This document shows positions 47,539-58,348 of a stretch of 64,000 bases of DNA, in pieces. Origin of the DNA: Luteitalea pratensis. Its GTDB lineage: Bacteria > Acidobacteriota > Vicinamibacteria > Vicinamibacterales > Vicinamibacteraceae. The stretch spans positions 5,181,001-5,245,000 of the forward strand of contig NZ_CP015136.1 in NCBI RefSeq assembly GCF_001618865.1, given 5' to 3'. Within the stretch, counting starts at the first letter, position 1. Each line of letters begins with the position of its first letter. The notes beneath the pieces were generated by a model that ran no database searches, was not told the DNA's origin, and saw only the letters and a program-made list of their open reading frames with translations. The translations under genes and the position numbers were made by a program.

Positions 47539-47549
47539 CACCCTCCGGC

Positions 47550-48545
47550 ATGCTCTTCAAGGGCCAGACCCTCGGCAAGTATCGCATCCTGTCTCCACTG
47601 GGAAGCGGCGGGTTTGGCACCGTCTACCTGGCGCGCGACACGTGGCTGGACAAGCAGGTGGCGATCAAGGTCCCCCATCGCCAAGGTCTCGACTTCTCCG
47701 AACTGCTCCGCGAACCGCGCCTGCTCGCCAGCGTCAACCACCCGAACATCGTCGCCATCACCACGGCCGACAAGCAGGACGACATCTTCTTCATCGTCAT
47801 GGAGTACGTGGCCGGCGAGACGCTGGAGAGCGTCCTCGAGCGCGAAGGCGCGCTCGACCTGCCGCGCGCGCTGGACTACACGGTGCAGATCGGCAACGCC
47901 GTGGACCATGCGCACAAACAGGGCGTGATCCATCGGGATCTGCGGCCGGCCAACGTGCTCGTGTCGGAGAACGGGATGCTCAAGGTGGCCGACTTCGGCA
48001 CGTCGCGCTTCCTGGAGATCGCGGCCCACGGCACAACGGTGATTGGCAGCCCGGCATTCATGGCGCCCGAGCAGTTCCAGGGCAAGGCCGTGTTCGCGTC
48101 GGATCTCTACTCGGTGGGGATCACGATGTACCAGATGCTCACGGGCGAACTTCCCTACGAACCACCGCCGCCGTCGGCGTTGCACAAGTTGCTCACGGGC
48201 GAACTGGTGACGCCACCCCGGTCACGCAATCCGGCGATTCCGCGCCGGTTGAACGACATCGTCATGAAGGCGCTGGCGCCACAGATTACCGACCGCTACA
48301 CCCGCGCGTCGGACCTGCTCGACGATCTGCTCGCGGCCAAGTCGGTCATCCTCGGCACGCCCGGACCTCGCGCCATCGCCGATCTCGGCCTGGACGACGC
48401 CAGCCGCGCCGCCCGCTCGAACGCCCCGCCCCTGCCCCGCGCGGTCAAGTACCAGGACCGCGAGGCCGCCCGCAACTGCTGGCATTGCCGTCGTCCCCTG
48501 CACAACCTCGCGACCAAGTGCCCATTTTGTGGTGAGAACCAGTAA
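47550..48545 (+). CDS. Soluble Ser/Thr protein kinase with C-terminal zinc ribbon
   Basis: 331 residues. An active-looking kinase: GSGGFGTV glycine loop, VAIKV lysine, HRDLRPANVLV (Asp present; the usual Lys is Arg), ADFGTSR and MAPEQF. No transmembrane helix. The C-terminus carries CWHC, ten residues, CPFC, a small zinc ribbon that may bind a partner or nucleic acid. The ATG at 47550 sits right at the kinase N-lobe. The gene is bracketed by octad arrays, and the 3' array begins within its TAA stop. Confidence 0.9.
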   Translation: MLFKGQTLGKYRILSPLGSGGFGTVYLARDTWLDKQVAIKVPHRQGLDFSELLREPRLLASVNHPNIVAITTADKQDDIFFIVMEYVAGETLESVLEREGALDLPRALDYTVQIGNAVDHAHKQGVIHRDLRPANVLVSENGMLKVADFGTSRFLEIAAHGTTVIGSPAFMAPEQFQGKAVFASDLYSVGITMYQMLTGELPYEPPPPSALHKLLTGELVTPPRSRNPAIPRRLNDIVMKALAPQITDRYTRASDLLDDLLAAKSVILGTPGPRAIADLGLDDASRAARSNAPPLPRAVKYQDREAARNCWHCRRPLHNLATKCPFCGENQ

Positions 48546-48639
48546 TGCCGCAGGCCGGAATGCTGGGAATGTCGAGGGCATTCGCGGGCTAACGCCAGGC
48601 CTTCGACATTGCCGCATTGCCGCATTGCCGCATTAATGA
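48544..48639. repeat. Octad array, 12 units, overlapping two gene ends
   Basis: AATGCCGC, AGGCCGGA, ATGCTGGG, AATGTCGA, GGGCATTC ... CCTTCGAC, ATTGCCGC three times, ATTAATGA. AATGTCGAgGG and CCtTCGACATT form an inverted pair around the centre. It starts inside the kinase stop and ends inside the oxidoreductase stop (48633-48635), so it fills the whole convergent gap. Confidence 0.92.
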
Positions 48640-49679
48640 AGTACTTCTGAGAGCTTCACGGCGGCGCCGTTGCGCGCCTTGCTCAAGTCGGCGGCTTCCA
48701 TGAAGGCCAGCGACTCGAGGGTCTCCTCGGGTGACGCCGGCGCCTTGCCCGTCTGGAAGAACTCGATCGTGCGCTTCAGCAGGCCGTAGTAGCCTTCACG
48801 GCGCTTCAGGCCGTCGGGCAACGGCATCTCGGACGTCGCGCTGACGACGGCGTTGGCGCCGAAGACGGTCTGCCCGTACGTGCTGTACTTGCCGCTGCGC
48901 ACGCCGCGCACGACACCTACACGCCCGTCCGCCCACGTGCCGACCACCACGTCGGTCCCCTTGGTGTGCGTGCGGCTCACCGAAACGCACCCGGGCCCCA
49001 TCAACTGGTACAGGGTCTCGACGGCGTGCACGGCGTACCAGAACAGGTCCGGATGGTGCGGTTCGAGCGTCGCCGGGCCGTACGTGGCCGCGCCCATCAC
49101 CGCCCCGACCTTCGGGTCGGCCTGCAGCATGAGCACGTCCTCGACATAGCGGCGAGACGAGGCGCTGAACAGCGGCACGCCGGCCGCCTTCGCGAGGCGA
49201 ACGATTTCGGCCGCGTCCTTCGTGCTCGCGGCCATCGGCTTGTCGATGAACAACGGCTTCTTCGCGGCGATGACCAACTTCGCCTGGGCCAGGTGCACGC
49301 GAGCATCGACGCTCTCGATCATCACCACGTCGACCTTGGGCAGCAGCGCCTCGATCGAGTCGACGATCTCGATCTTCCATTTATCGCGGAGTTCGGCGGT
49401 GAACTTGTCGATGCGGGTCGCGCTGGCCTCGACGTCCCGGCTTCCGCCCTTGAACGCCGCGACGACCCGCGCACCCGGAATGTGATCCGGATTGGCCGGA
49501 TCATTGAGCAGGGCGGTGAACGCCGTGACGTGCGACGTGTCGAGCCCGATCAGGCCGATGCGCAGGACCTTGGCCGGCGCGGCTTGCGTGCCGGCCCCTG
49601 GCTCCCCGGCAACGAGGGTGGAGGTCGTGGCGAGCATCCCGAGCAGGAGCCCACCCATCAGTGCGCGTCGTGTTTTCAT
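48633..49679 (-). CDS. Exported Gfo/Idh/MocA-family oxidoreductase (1)
   Basis: 348 residues. A Tat-like or Sec signal (MKTRRALMGGLLLGMLATTS) precedes the NAD-binding Rossmann domain (LRIGLIGLDTSHVTAFTALL; VDVVMIESVDARVHLAQAK; KKPLFIDKPMAASTKDA). The C-terminal alpha/beta domain includes ATYGPATLEPHHPDLFWYAV, AVETLYQLMGPG. EKP is replaced by DKP. It acts on a sugar or cyclitol in the periplasm, substrate unknown. Third gene of a run of three related oxidoreductases on this strand. Confidence 0.88.
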   Translation of the reverse strand: MKTRRALMGGLLLGMLATTSTLVAGEPGAGTQAAPAKVLRIGLIGLDTSHVTAFTALLNDPANPDHIPGARVVAAFKGGSRDVEASATRIDKFTAELRDKWKIEIVDSIEALLPKVDVVMIESVDARVHLAQAKLVIAAKKPLFIDKPMAASTKDAAEIVRLAKAAGVPLFSASSRRYVEDVLMLQADPKVGAVMGAATYGPATLEPHHPDLFWYAVHAVETLYQLMGPGCVSVSRTHTKGTDVVVGTWADGRVGVVRGVRSGKYSTYGQTVFGANAVVSATSEMPLPDGLKRREGYYGLLKRTIEFFQTGKAPASPEETLESLAFMEAADLSKARNGAAVKLSEVLH

Positions 49680-49690
49680 GGACTCAGGTA

Positions 49691-49718
49691 GGCTGCAGCC
49701 TGCAGCCTGCAGGCTAGG
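49691..49718. repeat. Heptad array, 4 units (GCCTGCA)
   Basis: GGCTGCA, GCCTGCA, GCCTGCA, GGCTAGG in 7-bp phase. The last unit contains the TAG stop (49714-49716) of the second MocA gene; the array lies upstream of the first one's ATG at 49679. Confidence 0.88.
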
Positions 49719-51099
49719 TGATGATGTATGGATGCCGCTGCGGGCGCGTGAGCCAGCTGTTGGCCTCGTCGTCGTTGTGGAAGCGCTCGCGCGCGGGATC
49801 CCATTTGAGCGTGCGGCCGGCACGCATCGCCATGTGGTGCAGCAGGCACGCCGAGCACGACCGGTGCCCGACCTCGACGGGCGCCAGCGGGAGCGCGCGG
49901 GACCGAATCGCCTCCAGCCAGTTGCCGTGATGGTCCTTGCTGTCGATGAGATGAATCTCGTCAGGACCGATGATGGACGTCAGGATCTTCCGGTCGCTCG
50001 CATCGAGCGCCTTCGGGTTGCCGACGTAGGCGTCCGGCGCGCTCCCGCTCAGCCCGCTCACCCGGTTGACGAAGATCCAACCCTCGGTGCCGATGAACTT
50101 CACCCCGTTCGTGATGCTGTCGCTCACGATCATCTGGACGCCGTCGGCATAGCGGGCCTCGGTCCGAAAGGCGCCGTGGACGTCCCAGATGCCACCCTTC
50201 GGGAACTCCGCCTTGCCCCAGATTTCGATCGGGCCCGTGTGCTCGGCGTCCATGCCCCAGTGCGCCGTGTCGATGTGATGGGCGCCCCAGCCTGTGATCA
50301 TCCCGGCGCCGAACTGCTCACACCGCAGCCACCCGGGTCGCTCGTAGCCCACCTGCGGGTGCACCCGCTTCTCGGTGTAGGCCACCTGCGGCGTCGAGCC
50401 GAGCCACATGTCGTAGTTGAAGTGCGGCGGGACGGGCATTGCCGCTTCATCCTCGCCGCCCGGGTCGGCCGCCAGCCCGACCTCGATCGTCTTCAGTTGC
50501 CCGATGCGGCCGTTGCGCACCAGTTCGCAGGCGTATCGATGCTGCGGCAATGACCGGTTCTGGCTCCCGAGTTGCAACACGCGGCCGGTGCGCTGCACGG
50601 CGTACGACAAGGCCCGTCCCTCCGCGATCGTGAGTGAGGCGGGCTTCTGCAGGTAGACGTCCTTGCCGGCCTCGACGGCGGCGATCGCCAGCGGCGCATG
50701 CCAATGGTCGGGCGTGCTGATCAGCACCGCGTCGATGTCGCGGTTCGCCAGCAGCTCGCGATAGTCGTCGTACATGGTCACGCCGTCGTACGCGCGACCG
50801 GACTGCTTCGCGTAGAAGTCGTTCACGAAGCGCTTGCCGTCCTCGAGCCGTCGTCGATCCAGGTCGCACACGGCCATGATGCGGGCCAAGTCGAGCAGGA
50901 GCGTGTCCGGCATGTCGTGGTCGCGCGAGATCCGGCCCGTGCCGATTGCCGCGACGTTGATGCGGTTGCCCGGCGACGTCTTGCCGAAGACCGTGGCCGG
51001 CACGATCGCCGGGGCGGTCCCGATCAGGGAGGCGACGGCCGCGCCCTTGCCGGTGGAGGCCAGGAAGGAGCGACGGGACACGGAACGAGTCGTGGACAT
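49714..51099 (-). CDS. Tat-exported Gfo/Idh/MocA-family oxidoreductase (2)
   Basis: 461 residues. Tat signal SRRSFLASTGKGAAVASLIG. Rossmann core INVAAIGTGRISRDHDMPDT, VLISTPDHWHAPLAIAAVEA, KDVYLQKPASLTIAEGRAL. The C-terminal domain contains GWGAHHIDTAHWGMDAEHTG, as in family-109-like glycosidases and related oxidoreductases; a bound NAD-dependent glycosidase or dehydrogenase activity is possible. The ATG at 51099 gives the twin-arginine motif at residues 9-10. Downstream partner of gene (3), overlapping frames by 4 bp at the longer start. Confidence 0.9.
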   Translation of the reverse strand: MSTTRSVSRRSFLASTGKGAAVASLIGTAPAIVPATVFGKTSPGNRINVAAIGTGRISRDHDMPDTLLLDLARIMAVCDLDRRRLEDGKRFVNDFYAKQSGRAYDGVTMYDDYRELLANRDIDAVLISTPDHWHAPLAIAAVEAGKDVYLQKPASLTIAEGRALSYAVQRTGRVLQLGSQNRSLPQHRYACELVRNGRIGQLKTIEVGLAADPGGEDEAAMPVPPHFNYDMWLGSTPQVAYTEKRVHPQVGYERPGWLRCEQFGAGMITGWGAHHIDTAHWGMDAEHTGPIEIWGKAEFPKGGIWDVHGAFRTEARYADGVQMIVSDSITNGVKFIGTEGWIFVNRVSGLSGSAPDAYVGNPKALDASDRKILTSIIGPDEIHLIDSKDHHGNWLEAIRSRALPLAPVEVGHRSCSACLLHHMAMRAGRTLKWDPARERFHNDDEANSWLTRPQRHPYIIT

Positions 51100-51125
51100 G
51101 ACGGAACCTCGCGTGATCGTGGGCC

Positions 51126-52289
51126 TCACTTGGACAGCACTGGCGGACGTGCCTGCGCCTGCGCCTCGAGCACCAGTTGCGCCACGAGGAACGTGTACGC
51201 CTGCGGCATCGCCGTCTCCGTGCGGTTGACGATGTCATCGAGGAGTCGCGGGCCATATGGCAGCGGCGTGTCCTTCGCCTCGATGTATCGCGTCTCCTTC
51301 TGGTCCACGAGGAACAGGTGGCTGCCGCCTGGGCGGCCGGCGAGATCGACGTTGGGACGCACCTCGAGGTAGCCGTCGGTGCCCATCACCGTGAGGCGCG
51401 AGTCGCCGAACGTGGCCACGCCGCCGGGCGTGAACCAGTCGACACGGAAGTAGCCGGCGGCCGTCTCGGCCTGCAGCATGGCGTCGCCGAAGTCCTCGAA
51501 GTCTGGCTTGTCGGGGTGATGCAGGTTGCCGCTCCGGGCGGCGACGACGGCACCGCGCGTCGCCTTCGTAAAAGCCAGGAAGTAGTCGACCTGGTGCGTG
51601 CCGAGGTCGCCGAGGACGCCGCCGAACTGTTCGCGCTTCCAGAACCAGTCGGGCCGGTCGGCGCCGATCTTGTGCGGCCCGCTGCCCATCGTGTGCAACA
51701 CCTGCCCGATGGCTCCGGCGTGCACGAGTTCGACTGCCCGCTGCGTCGCCGGGCTCTCGAGGCGACCGCCGTAGAGGATCGAATAGATCCGCTTCGTCTG
51801 TGCCTGCACGCGGCGGGCCTCGGCCAGGTGCGCCAGCGTCGTCACACCCGGCTTGTCGACCATGAAGTCCTTGCCGGCCTGCATGACCCTGATGCCGAGC
51901 GGCGCGCGCTCGTTCGGGATTCCCGCGCTGACCACCAGCTGGATGGCCTTGTCGTCGAGGATCTCCTGCTCGGTGCGGGCAACCCGGGCCTGCGGGTACC
52001 GTTTCGTGAACGCCGCGACGAGTTCCGGTTCCTTGGCGTACACCGCGGTCAGCGTCGCGCCGTTGCCCAGCATCGTCTCGATCTGGCTGTAGATGTGGCT
52101 GTGGTTGAGCCCGATCGCGGCAAAGGCGACCGGCGGTCGCGCCGACATCTTCGGCTGCGGCTGCCGGCCCGCCGCGATCTCGGTCCGGATGGCGCGCCCG
52201 GCGCGGGCCGGGTCGAAAGCGGGCATCGGCCACGCCGCGAGGGCCGCGCTGGAAGTGCCGAGGCTACTGATGAACGAGCGTCGATTCAC
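51126..52289 (-). CDS. Tat-exported Gfo/Idh/MocA-family oxidoreductase (3)
   Basis: 387 residues. MNRRSFISSLGTSSAALAAW is a Tat signal. The Rossmann part reads FAAIGLNHSHIYSQIETMLG, LVVSAGIPNERAPLGIRVMQ and GKDFMVDKPGVTTLAHLAEA; the C-terminal part has LGDLGTHQVDYFLAFTKATR, where His may be catalytic. First gene of the leftward three-oxidoreductase run. All three are exported, so cofactor must be co-exported after folding, as is usual for Tat. Confidence 0.9.
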   Translation of the reverse strand: MNRRSFISSLGTSSAALAAWPMPAFDPARAGRAIRTEIAAGRQPQPKMSARPPVAFAAIGLNHSHIYSQIETMLGNGATLTAVYAKEPELVAAFTKRYPQARVARTEQEILDDKAIQLVVSAGIPNERAPLGIRVMQAGKDFMVDKPGVTTLAHLAEARRVQAQTKRIYSILYGGRLESPATQRAVELVHAGAIGQVLHTMGSGPHKIGADRPDWFWKREQFGGVLGDLGTHQVDYFLAFTKATRGAVVAARSGNLHHPDKPDFEDFGDAMLQAETAAGYFRVDWFTPGGVATFGDSRLTVMGTDGYLEVRPNVDLAGRPGGSHLFLVDQKETRYIEAKDTPLPYGPRLLDDIVNRTETAMPQAYTFLVAQLVLEAQAQARPPVLSK

Positions 52290-52618
52290 GGGGTCCTCTC
52301 GGCCGACGATGCCGCCCCCACCGGCGTCTCGCCTGCAGGACAGCCGGCCGCCTCACCGGAAACGGCCCGGAGGCCGTGCCGCACAACGGCGTGCCGTGCG
52401 CACACGATTTGGCCGACGACGACTCGAAGTCAAGTGTTTCCTGCGGAGCCGGAGCGGCCTGCCGGGGTTCCCGTCAGGCGGCCTTCCACGCGCGCCGAAG
52501 CCTTGGCGAAGGCGGGTGGAATGATGCGTCCGGCTGCGGCCCGCGCGTGCGGGAGGGCGGAAGGGGCGGCGCGCTCATGCGACTTGTGGCCCCTGCCGAT
52601 TGGCGAGGAAGGCCTGTC
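52290..52618. other. Divergent intergenic region upstream of the PilT-like gene
   Basis: 329 bp with no recognised gene. It contains one CCTTGGCGAAGGCGG element near 52502-52516, related to those at 17586 and 41075. No clear promoter was found. Confidence 0.6.
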
Positions 52619-53782
52619 ATGCACCTCAACGACCTCCTCACACACGCTGTTCGCAGTGGCGCCTCGGACATCCACATCAAGGTGGGTAGCTACCCCATGA
52701 TGCGGGTCGACGGCACCCTGCTCGTCGCCAACGATAGCCGACGCCTCGAGCGGGATGACACCGAAACGATGGCGGCGACGGTGCTCAACGTCGAGCAGCG
52801 GAAGTACTTCGTCTCCCACCAGGAGATCGACGCGGCCTACAGCATCCCCGGGCTCGGCCGCTTCCGATGCAACGTCTTCACGCAGCGGGGCACGATCTCG
52901 CTCGTCATCCGCGTCATCTCGACCAAGGTGCCGTCGGTCGAGGCGCTCGAGCTGCCAGACGTGCTCAAGCGCATCGCCGAAGAGGAACGTGGCCTGGTGC
53001 TCGTGACCGGCACGACCGGGTCGGGCAAGAGCACCACGCTGGCGGCGATGATCGACCACATCAATCAGCATCGGTCTTCGCACATCGTCACCGTCGAGGA
53101 TCCGATCGAGTACCTGCATCGGGACCATCGGTCGATCGTCAACCAGCGCGAGATCAACGTCGACACCAAGTCGTTCGCGCACGCGTTGCGATCGGCGCTG
53201 CGCCAGGACCCCGACGTGATCCTCGTCGGCGAAATGCGCGACCTCGAGACGGTGGAAACGGCGTTGCTCGCGGCCGAGACCGGTCACCTTGTGTTCTCGA
53301 CGCTGCACACACTCGATGCGCCCGAAAGCATCAACCGCATCGTGGCGGTATTCCCGCCGCACCAGCAGCGCCAGGTCCGCCTGCAGCTGGCCAGCGTGTT
53401 GCGCGCCGTTGTGTCGCAGCGGCTGCTGCCGCGCGCGATGGGCGCCGGGCGCGTCGCCGCGGTGGAAGTGATGATCACGACCCCGTTCATTCGCGACTGC
53501 GTCGCCGACAAGGACAAGACACACCTGATCCACGGGTCGATCGCCGCCGGCACGTCACAGTACGGGATGCAGACCTTCGATCAGCACCTGTTCCTGATGT
53601 ACAGCCGCGGCATCATCACCTACGACGACGCGATGCGCTACGCGTCGAACAAGGACGAATTCAAGCTGAAGGTGCAGGGCGTGTCGACGACATCGGACAT
53701 GGCCCGCGACGAGATGCTGCACGCCTCCATGGGCCGCCCGGGCGGCTCGGGCTCGCCCGAGATCACGCGGTTCAGCAACTAG
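52619..53782 (+). CDS. PilT-like twitching motility ATPase
   Basis: 387 residues. MHLNDLLTHAVRSGASDIHI opens the PAS-like N-domain. The ATPase core has Walker A GTTGSGKST (residues 131-139), an Asp box (VTVEDPIEYLHRDH), Walker B with DPDVILVGEMRD and the His box TGHLVFSTLHTLDAPESINR. It belongs to the PilT/PilU retraction ATPases of type IV pili; an atypical C-terminus (KVQGVSTTSDMARDEML) suggests a PilU-like paralogue. The ATG at 52619 has AGGAAGG seven bases upstream. No other pilus gene is nearby. Confidence 0.91.
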   Translation: MHLNDLLTHAVRSGASDIHIKVGSYPMMRVDGTLLVANDSRRLERDDTETMAATVLNVEQRKYFVSHQEIDAAYSIPGLGRFRCNVFTQRGTISLVIRVISTKVPSVEALELPDVLKRIAEEERGLVLVTGTTGSGKSTTLAAMIDHINQHRSSHIVTVEDPIEYLHRDHRSIVNQREINVDTKSFAHALRSALRQDPDVILVGEMRDLETVETALLAAETGHLVFSTLHTLDAPESINRIVAVFPPHQQRQVRLQLASVLRAVVSQRLLPRAMGAGRVAAVEVMITTPFIRDCVADKDKTHLIHGSIAAGTSQYGMQTFDQHLFLMYSRGIITYDDAMRYASNKDEFKLKVQGVSTTSDMARDEMLHASMGRPGGSGSPEITRFSN

Positions 53783-53872
53783 TTCCGGGTACCGGGCACC
53801 GGGTACCGGGCACCGTCTCACGTCTCACGTCTCAAGTCTCACGATCAGGCCTGAGACCTGAGTCGTGAGACC
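53782..53872. repeat. Heptad array, 13 units, with hairpin
   Basis: GTTCCGG, GTACCGG, GCACCGG, GTACCGG, GCACCGT, then CTCACGT twice, CTCAAGT, CTCACGA, TCAGGCC and TGAGACC/TGAGTCG units, all in 7-bp phase. GTCTCACGA (53836-53844) pairs with TCGTGAGAC (53863-53871). The array starts at the last base of the PilT-like gene. Confidence 0.9.
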
Positions 53873-53896
53873 TGGCCCTATTCCCGGTCCAGAGCC

Positions 53897-53924
53897 GCTC
53901 GTCGACCTGCAGGTCGACGGCTAC
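53897..53924. repeat. GTCGAC palindrome family copy
   Basis: GTCGACCTGCAGGTCGAC at 53901-53918 is a fully perfect palindrome, followed by the family tail GGCTAC. Confidence 0.92.
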
Positions 53925-54007
53925 GTCACCGAATGAGGCATGCGCAGCGTGTTGGGCCGCGCTCGGCGAGCTGGCCCTGCCTCACGACGATTCCACTCTG
54001 CATGCGC

Positions 54008-54063
54008 GATCCCCGATCCCCGGTTCCCGCTTCCCGGTTCCGGGTTCCGGGTTCCGGGTTTCT
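54008..54063. repeat. Heptad array, 8 units (GGTTCCG-like)
   Basis: GATCCCC twice, GGTTCCC, GCTTCCC, GGTTCCG three times, GGTTTCT in 7-bp phase, ending 22 bp before the recX ATG. Confidence 0.92.
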
Positions 54064-54085
54064 ACCGCCGCGGTACGATCGCCGC

Positions 54086-54562
54086 ATGCCCCGCGAGGTC
54101 GTGCCGCCCGATCCGTACGTGTACGGGCTCGCCGCGCTCGGACGCCGTGAACTCACCGAGCGGCAATTGCGGACGAGACTGCTCCGCCGCGGCTGCGACA
54201 GCGACGACATCGACGCGGCGATCGTGCGCCTGAAGCGCGAACGCGTCCTCGACGATCAGCGCGCCGCGCTCGCGTTTGCGCGAACCGAGGCCCGCGTCAA
54301 GCACCGCGGCCCGCTGCGGATCCAGCGCACGCTCGAGACGATGGGGATCGATCGGCAGGCGGCTCGCCGCGCCACCGACGAGGGGTTCGAGGAGCGGCCC
54401 GTCGACGAAGCACTGGAGGCGGCGCTGCAACGCAAGCTGCGTGGCCCGATCGCCGACGACCGTCACGCGCAGCGGTTGGTGGCGTACCTGGTACGCCAGG
54501 GGTTCGACCTCGGCGCGGCAATCGCCGCCGTCCGGAAGCGGCGGAATATCGACGACGTGTAG
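54086..54562 (+). CDS. recX: RecX family RecA regulator
   Basis: 158 residues, helical throughout, made of three RecX repeats: DPYVYGLAALGRRELTERQL, RRGCDSDDIDAAIVRLKRER, RGPLRIQRTLETMGIDRQAA and LVAYLVRQGFDLGAAIAAVR. RecX caps or modulates RecA filaments. The recX-alaS neighbourhood is common in bacteria; here a CBM9-like gene is placed between them on the other strand and recA is absent. The ATG at 54086 follows a heptad array. Confidence 0.9.
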   Translation: MPREVVPPDPYVYGLAALGRRELTERQLRTRLLRRGCDSDDIDAAIVRLKRERVLDDQRAALAFARTEARVKHRGPLRIQRTLETMGIDRQAARRATDEGFEERPVDEALEAALQRKLRGPIADDRHAQRLVAYLVRQGFDLGAAIAAVRKRRNIDDV

Positions 54563-54609
54563 CCGTCGGACAGAACCCGGCCGCGGCCGGCTCGTCGACG
54601 CGTCGCTGC

Positions 54610-54635
54610 CCGTCGACCTGAAGGTTGACGGCTAC
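54610..54635. repeat. GTCGAC palindrome family copy
   Basis: CCGTCGACCTGAAGGTTGAC followed by GGCTAC, one mismatch in the right arm. It lies in the 85-bp convergent gap after recX. Confidence 0.88.
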
Positions 54636-54647
54636 CAGGACCGGCCG

Positions 54648-55433
54648 CTACTTGTCGCTGAAGACGAACTTGCGGAACGCCGCCGGGACGTGAAAGCTCG
54701 GTGCACCGGTCGGCGACCAGGCGCGGCTGACGGCGCCGTCCTTCGGGCGCGCCGGGCCGTTGGGACGCTCGATACGGAAGGCATTGAACCCCCACGCTTC
54801 GCCGGCCGCCGGCGGCAACGCCACTCTCTCGGGCAGCGGCAGCGAACGGAATCCTGGCCACGGGGCGAAGGCGGTGGCGATCCAGCGCTTCGGGGAACCG
54901 TCGGCGTTCTTCTCGTGCCGCACTGCGGTCTTGAGCCCTTCGTGGTTCCAGGTCAGGTCGGAGGTGACCGTGGGGTGCGGCGCCGCCATGCGCACGTCGC
55001 AGACGACGTTGGTGGGGCTGATCTCCAGTTCCCAGTAGTCCTCCCCTGCCCGGGCCGGGTCCAGGAAGATCTCGACGACCTCCTCGTCCCACAAATGCTC
55101 GTCGCGCTGCGTCATGGTCGCCCAGGGCGCCGTATCGTCGGCATCCCACCGCAGGTACAACCCCTCGGGCGCCCACAGCGCGCGCAGCCGGGTCTCGTAC
55201 GGCGCGGTGCCCCACGTCAGGACTTCAGCCCCGCTCCAGGCGCGGTCGTCGGCAGCCAGCAGGGCGGCCTGCGCGGCGGCGGTCGCCTTGTGGACGGTGT
55301 AATGCGCGCCGGCCGGTAACGGGGCCTGCCCGGATCGGGCCGGGGTGGCGGCCGGCGACTGGGCGATCGCGGGCACGGTCGTTCCTGCCAGCAGGGACAG
55401 GACTGCACTGCACAGGAGGGGCTGTCGGAACAT
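54648..55433 (-). CDS. Secreted CBM9-like carbohydrate-binding protein
   Basis: 261 residues. Signal peptide FRQPLLCSAVLSLLAGTTVP AIAQ. The mature part has the CBM9-like pattern RLRALWAPEGLYLRWDADDT, EVVEIFLDPARAGEDYWELE, ISPTNVVCDVRM, WNHEGLKTAVRHEKN and a closing EAWGFNAFRIERP. Such proteins bind sugars or cell-wall glycans and some lack any catalytic module, as here. ATG at 55433 chosen for the signal peptide. No clear operon. Confidence 0.85.
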   Translation of the reverse strand: MFRQPLLCSAVLSLLAGTTVPAIAQSPAATPARSGQAPLPAGAHYTVHKATAAAQAALLAADDRAWSGAEVLTWGTAPYETRLRALWAPEGLYLRWDADDTAPWATMTQRDEHLWDEEVVEIFLDPARAGEDYWELEISPTNVVCDVRMAAPHPTVTSDLTWNHEGLKTAVRHEKNADGSPKRWIATAFAPWPGFRSLPLPERVALPPAAGEAWGFNAFRIERPNGPARPKDGAVSRAWSPTGAPSFHVPAAFRKFVFSDK

Positions 55434-55518
55434 GTGCGGAGTATAGAGCCGGGGCGCTGGTCCGGACACGGGGTCTGGCGTCGTCGGGCCGTGGGTCGCG
55501 GTTGCAGGCGAACCATCC

Positions 55519-55558
55519 ATCGCAGCATTCCGGCATCGCGGCATCGCGGCATTACAAT
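55519..55558. repeat. Octad array, 5 units, directly before alaS
   Basis: ATCGCAGC, ATTCCGGC, ATCGCGGC, ATCGCGGC, ATTACAAT in 8-bp phase, ending 8 bp before the alaS ATG. Confidence 0.9.
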
Positions 55559-55566
55559 GGACGGCT

Positions 55567-58215
<2,649 letters not shown>

Positions 58216-58348
58216 CAGGATTGTCAGCGCAGCGACGCCACGCGCAGGCGCGTGTGGCCGTTCCTGCGATCCCCCATCCGTCGTGCCGCGGATTTCCTCG
58301 GCAATCGCAAGGGATCGAGTCTTGCCTTTCCATGCCGATGTGAAAGGC

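Larger units (their letters stand above)
47208..47549. other. Divergent intergenic region with octad array and 35-bp tandem repeat
   Basis: 342 bp between rsmE and the kinase gene, almost wholly repetitive: an octad array (47278-47445), a 35-bp tandem duplication (47457-47526) and a candidate -10 (TATACT, 47533-47538) close to the kinase start. Confidence 0.85.
53783..54085. other. Repeat-filled gap between the PilT-like gene and recX
   Basis: 303 bp with a heptad array at each end, a GTCGAC palindrome (53901-53918) and a family 2 related stretch (53949-53973). No gene. Confidence 0.85.
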
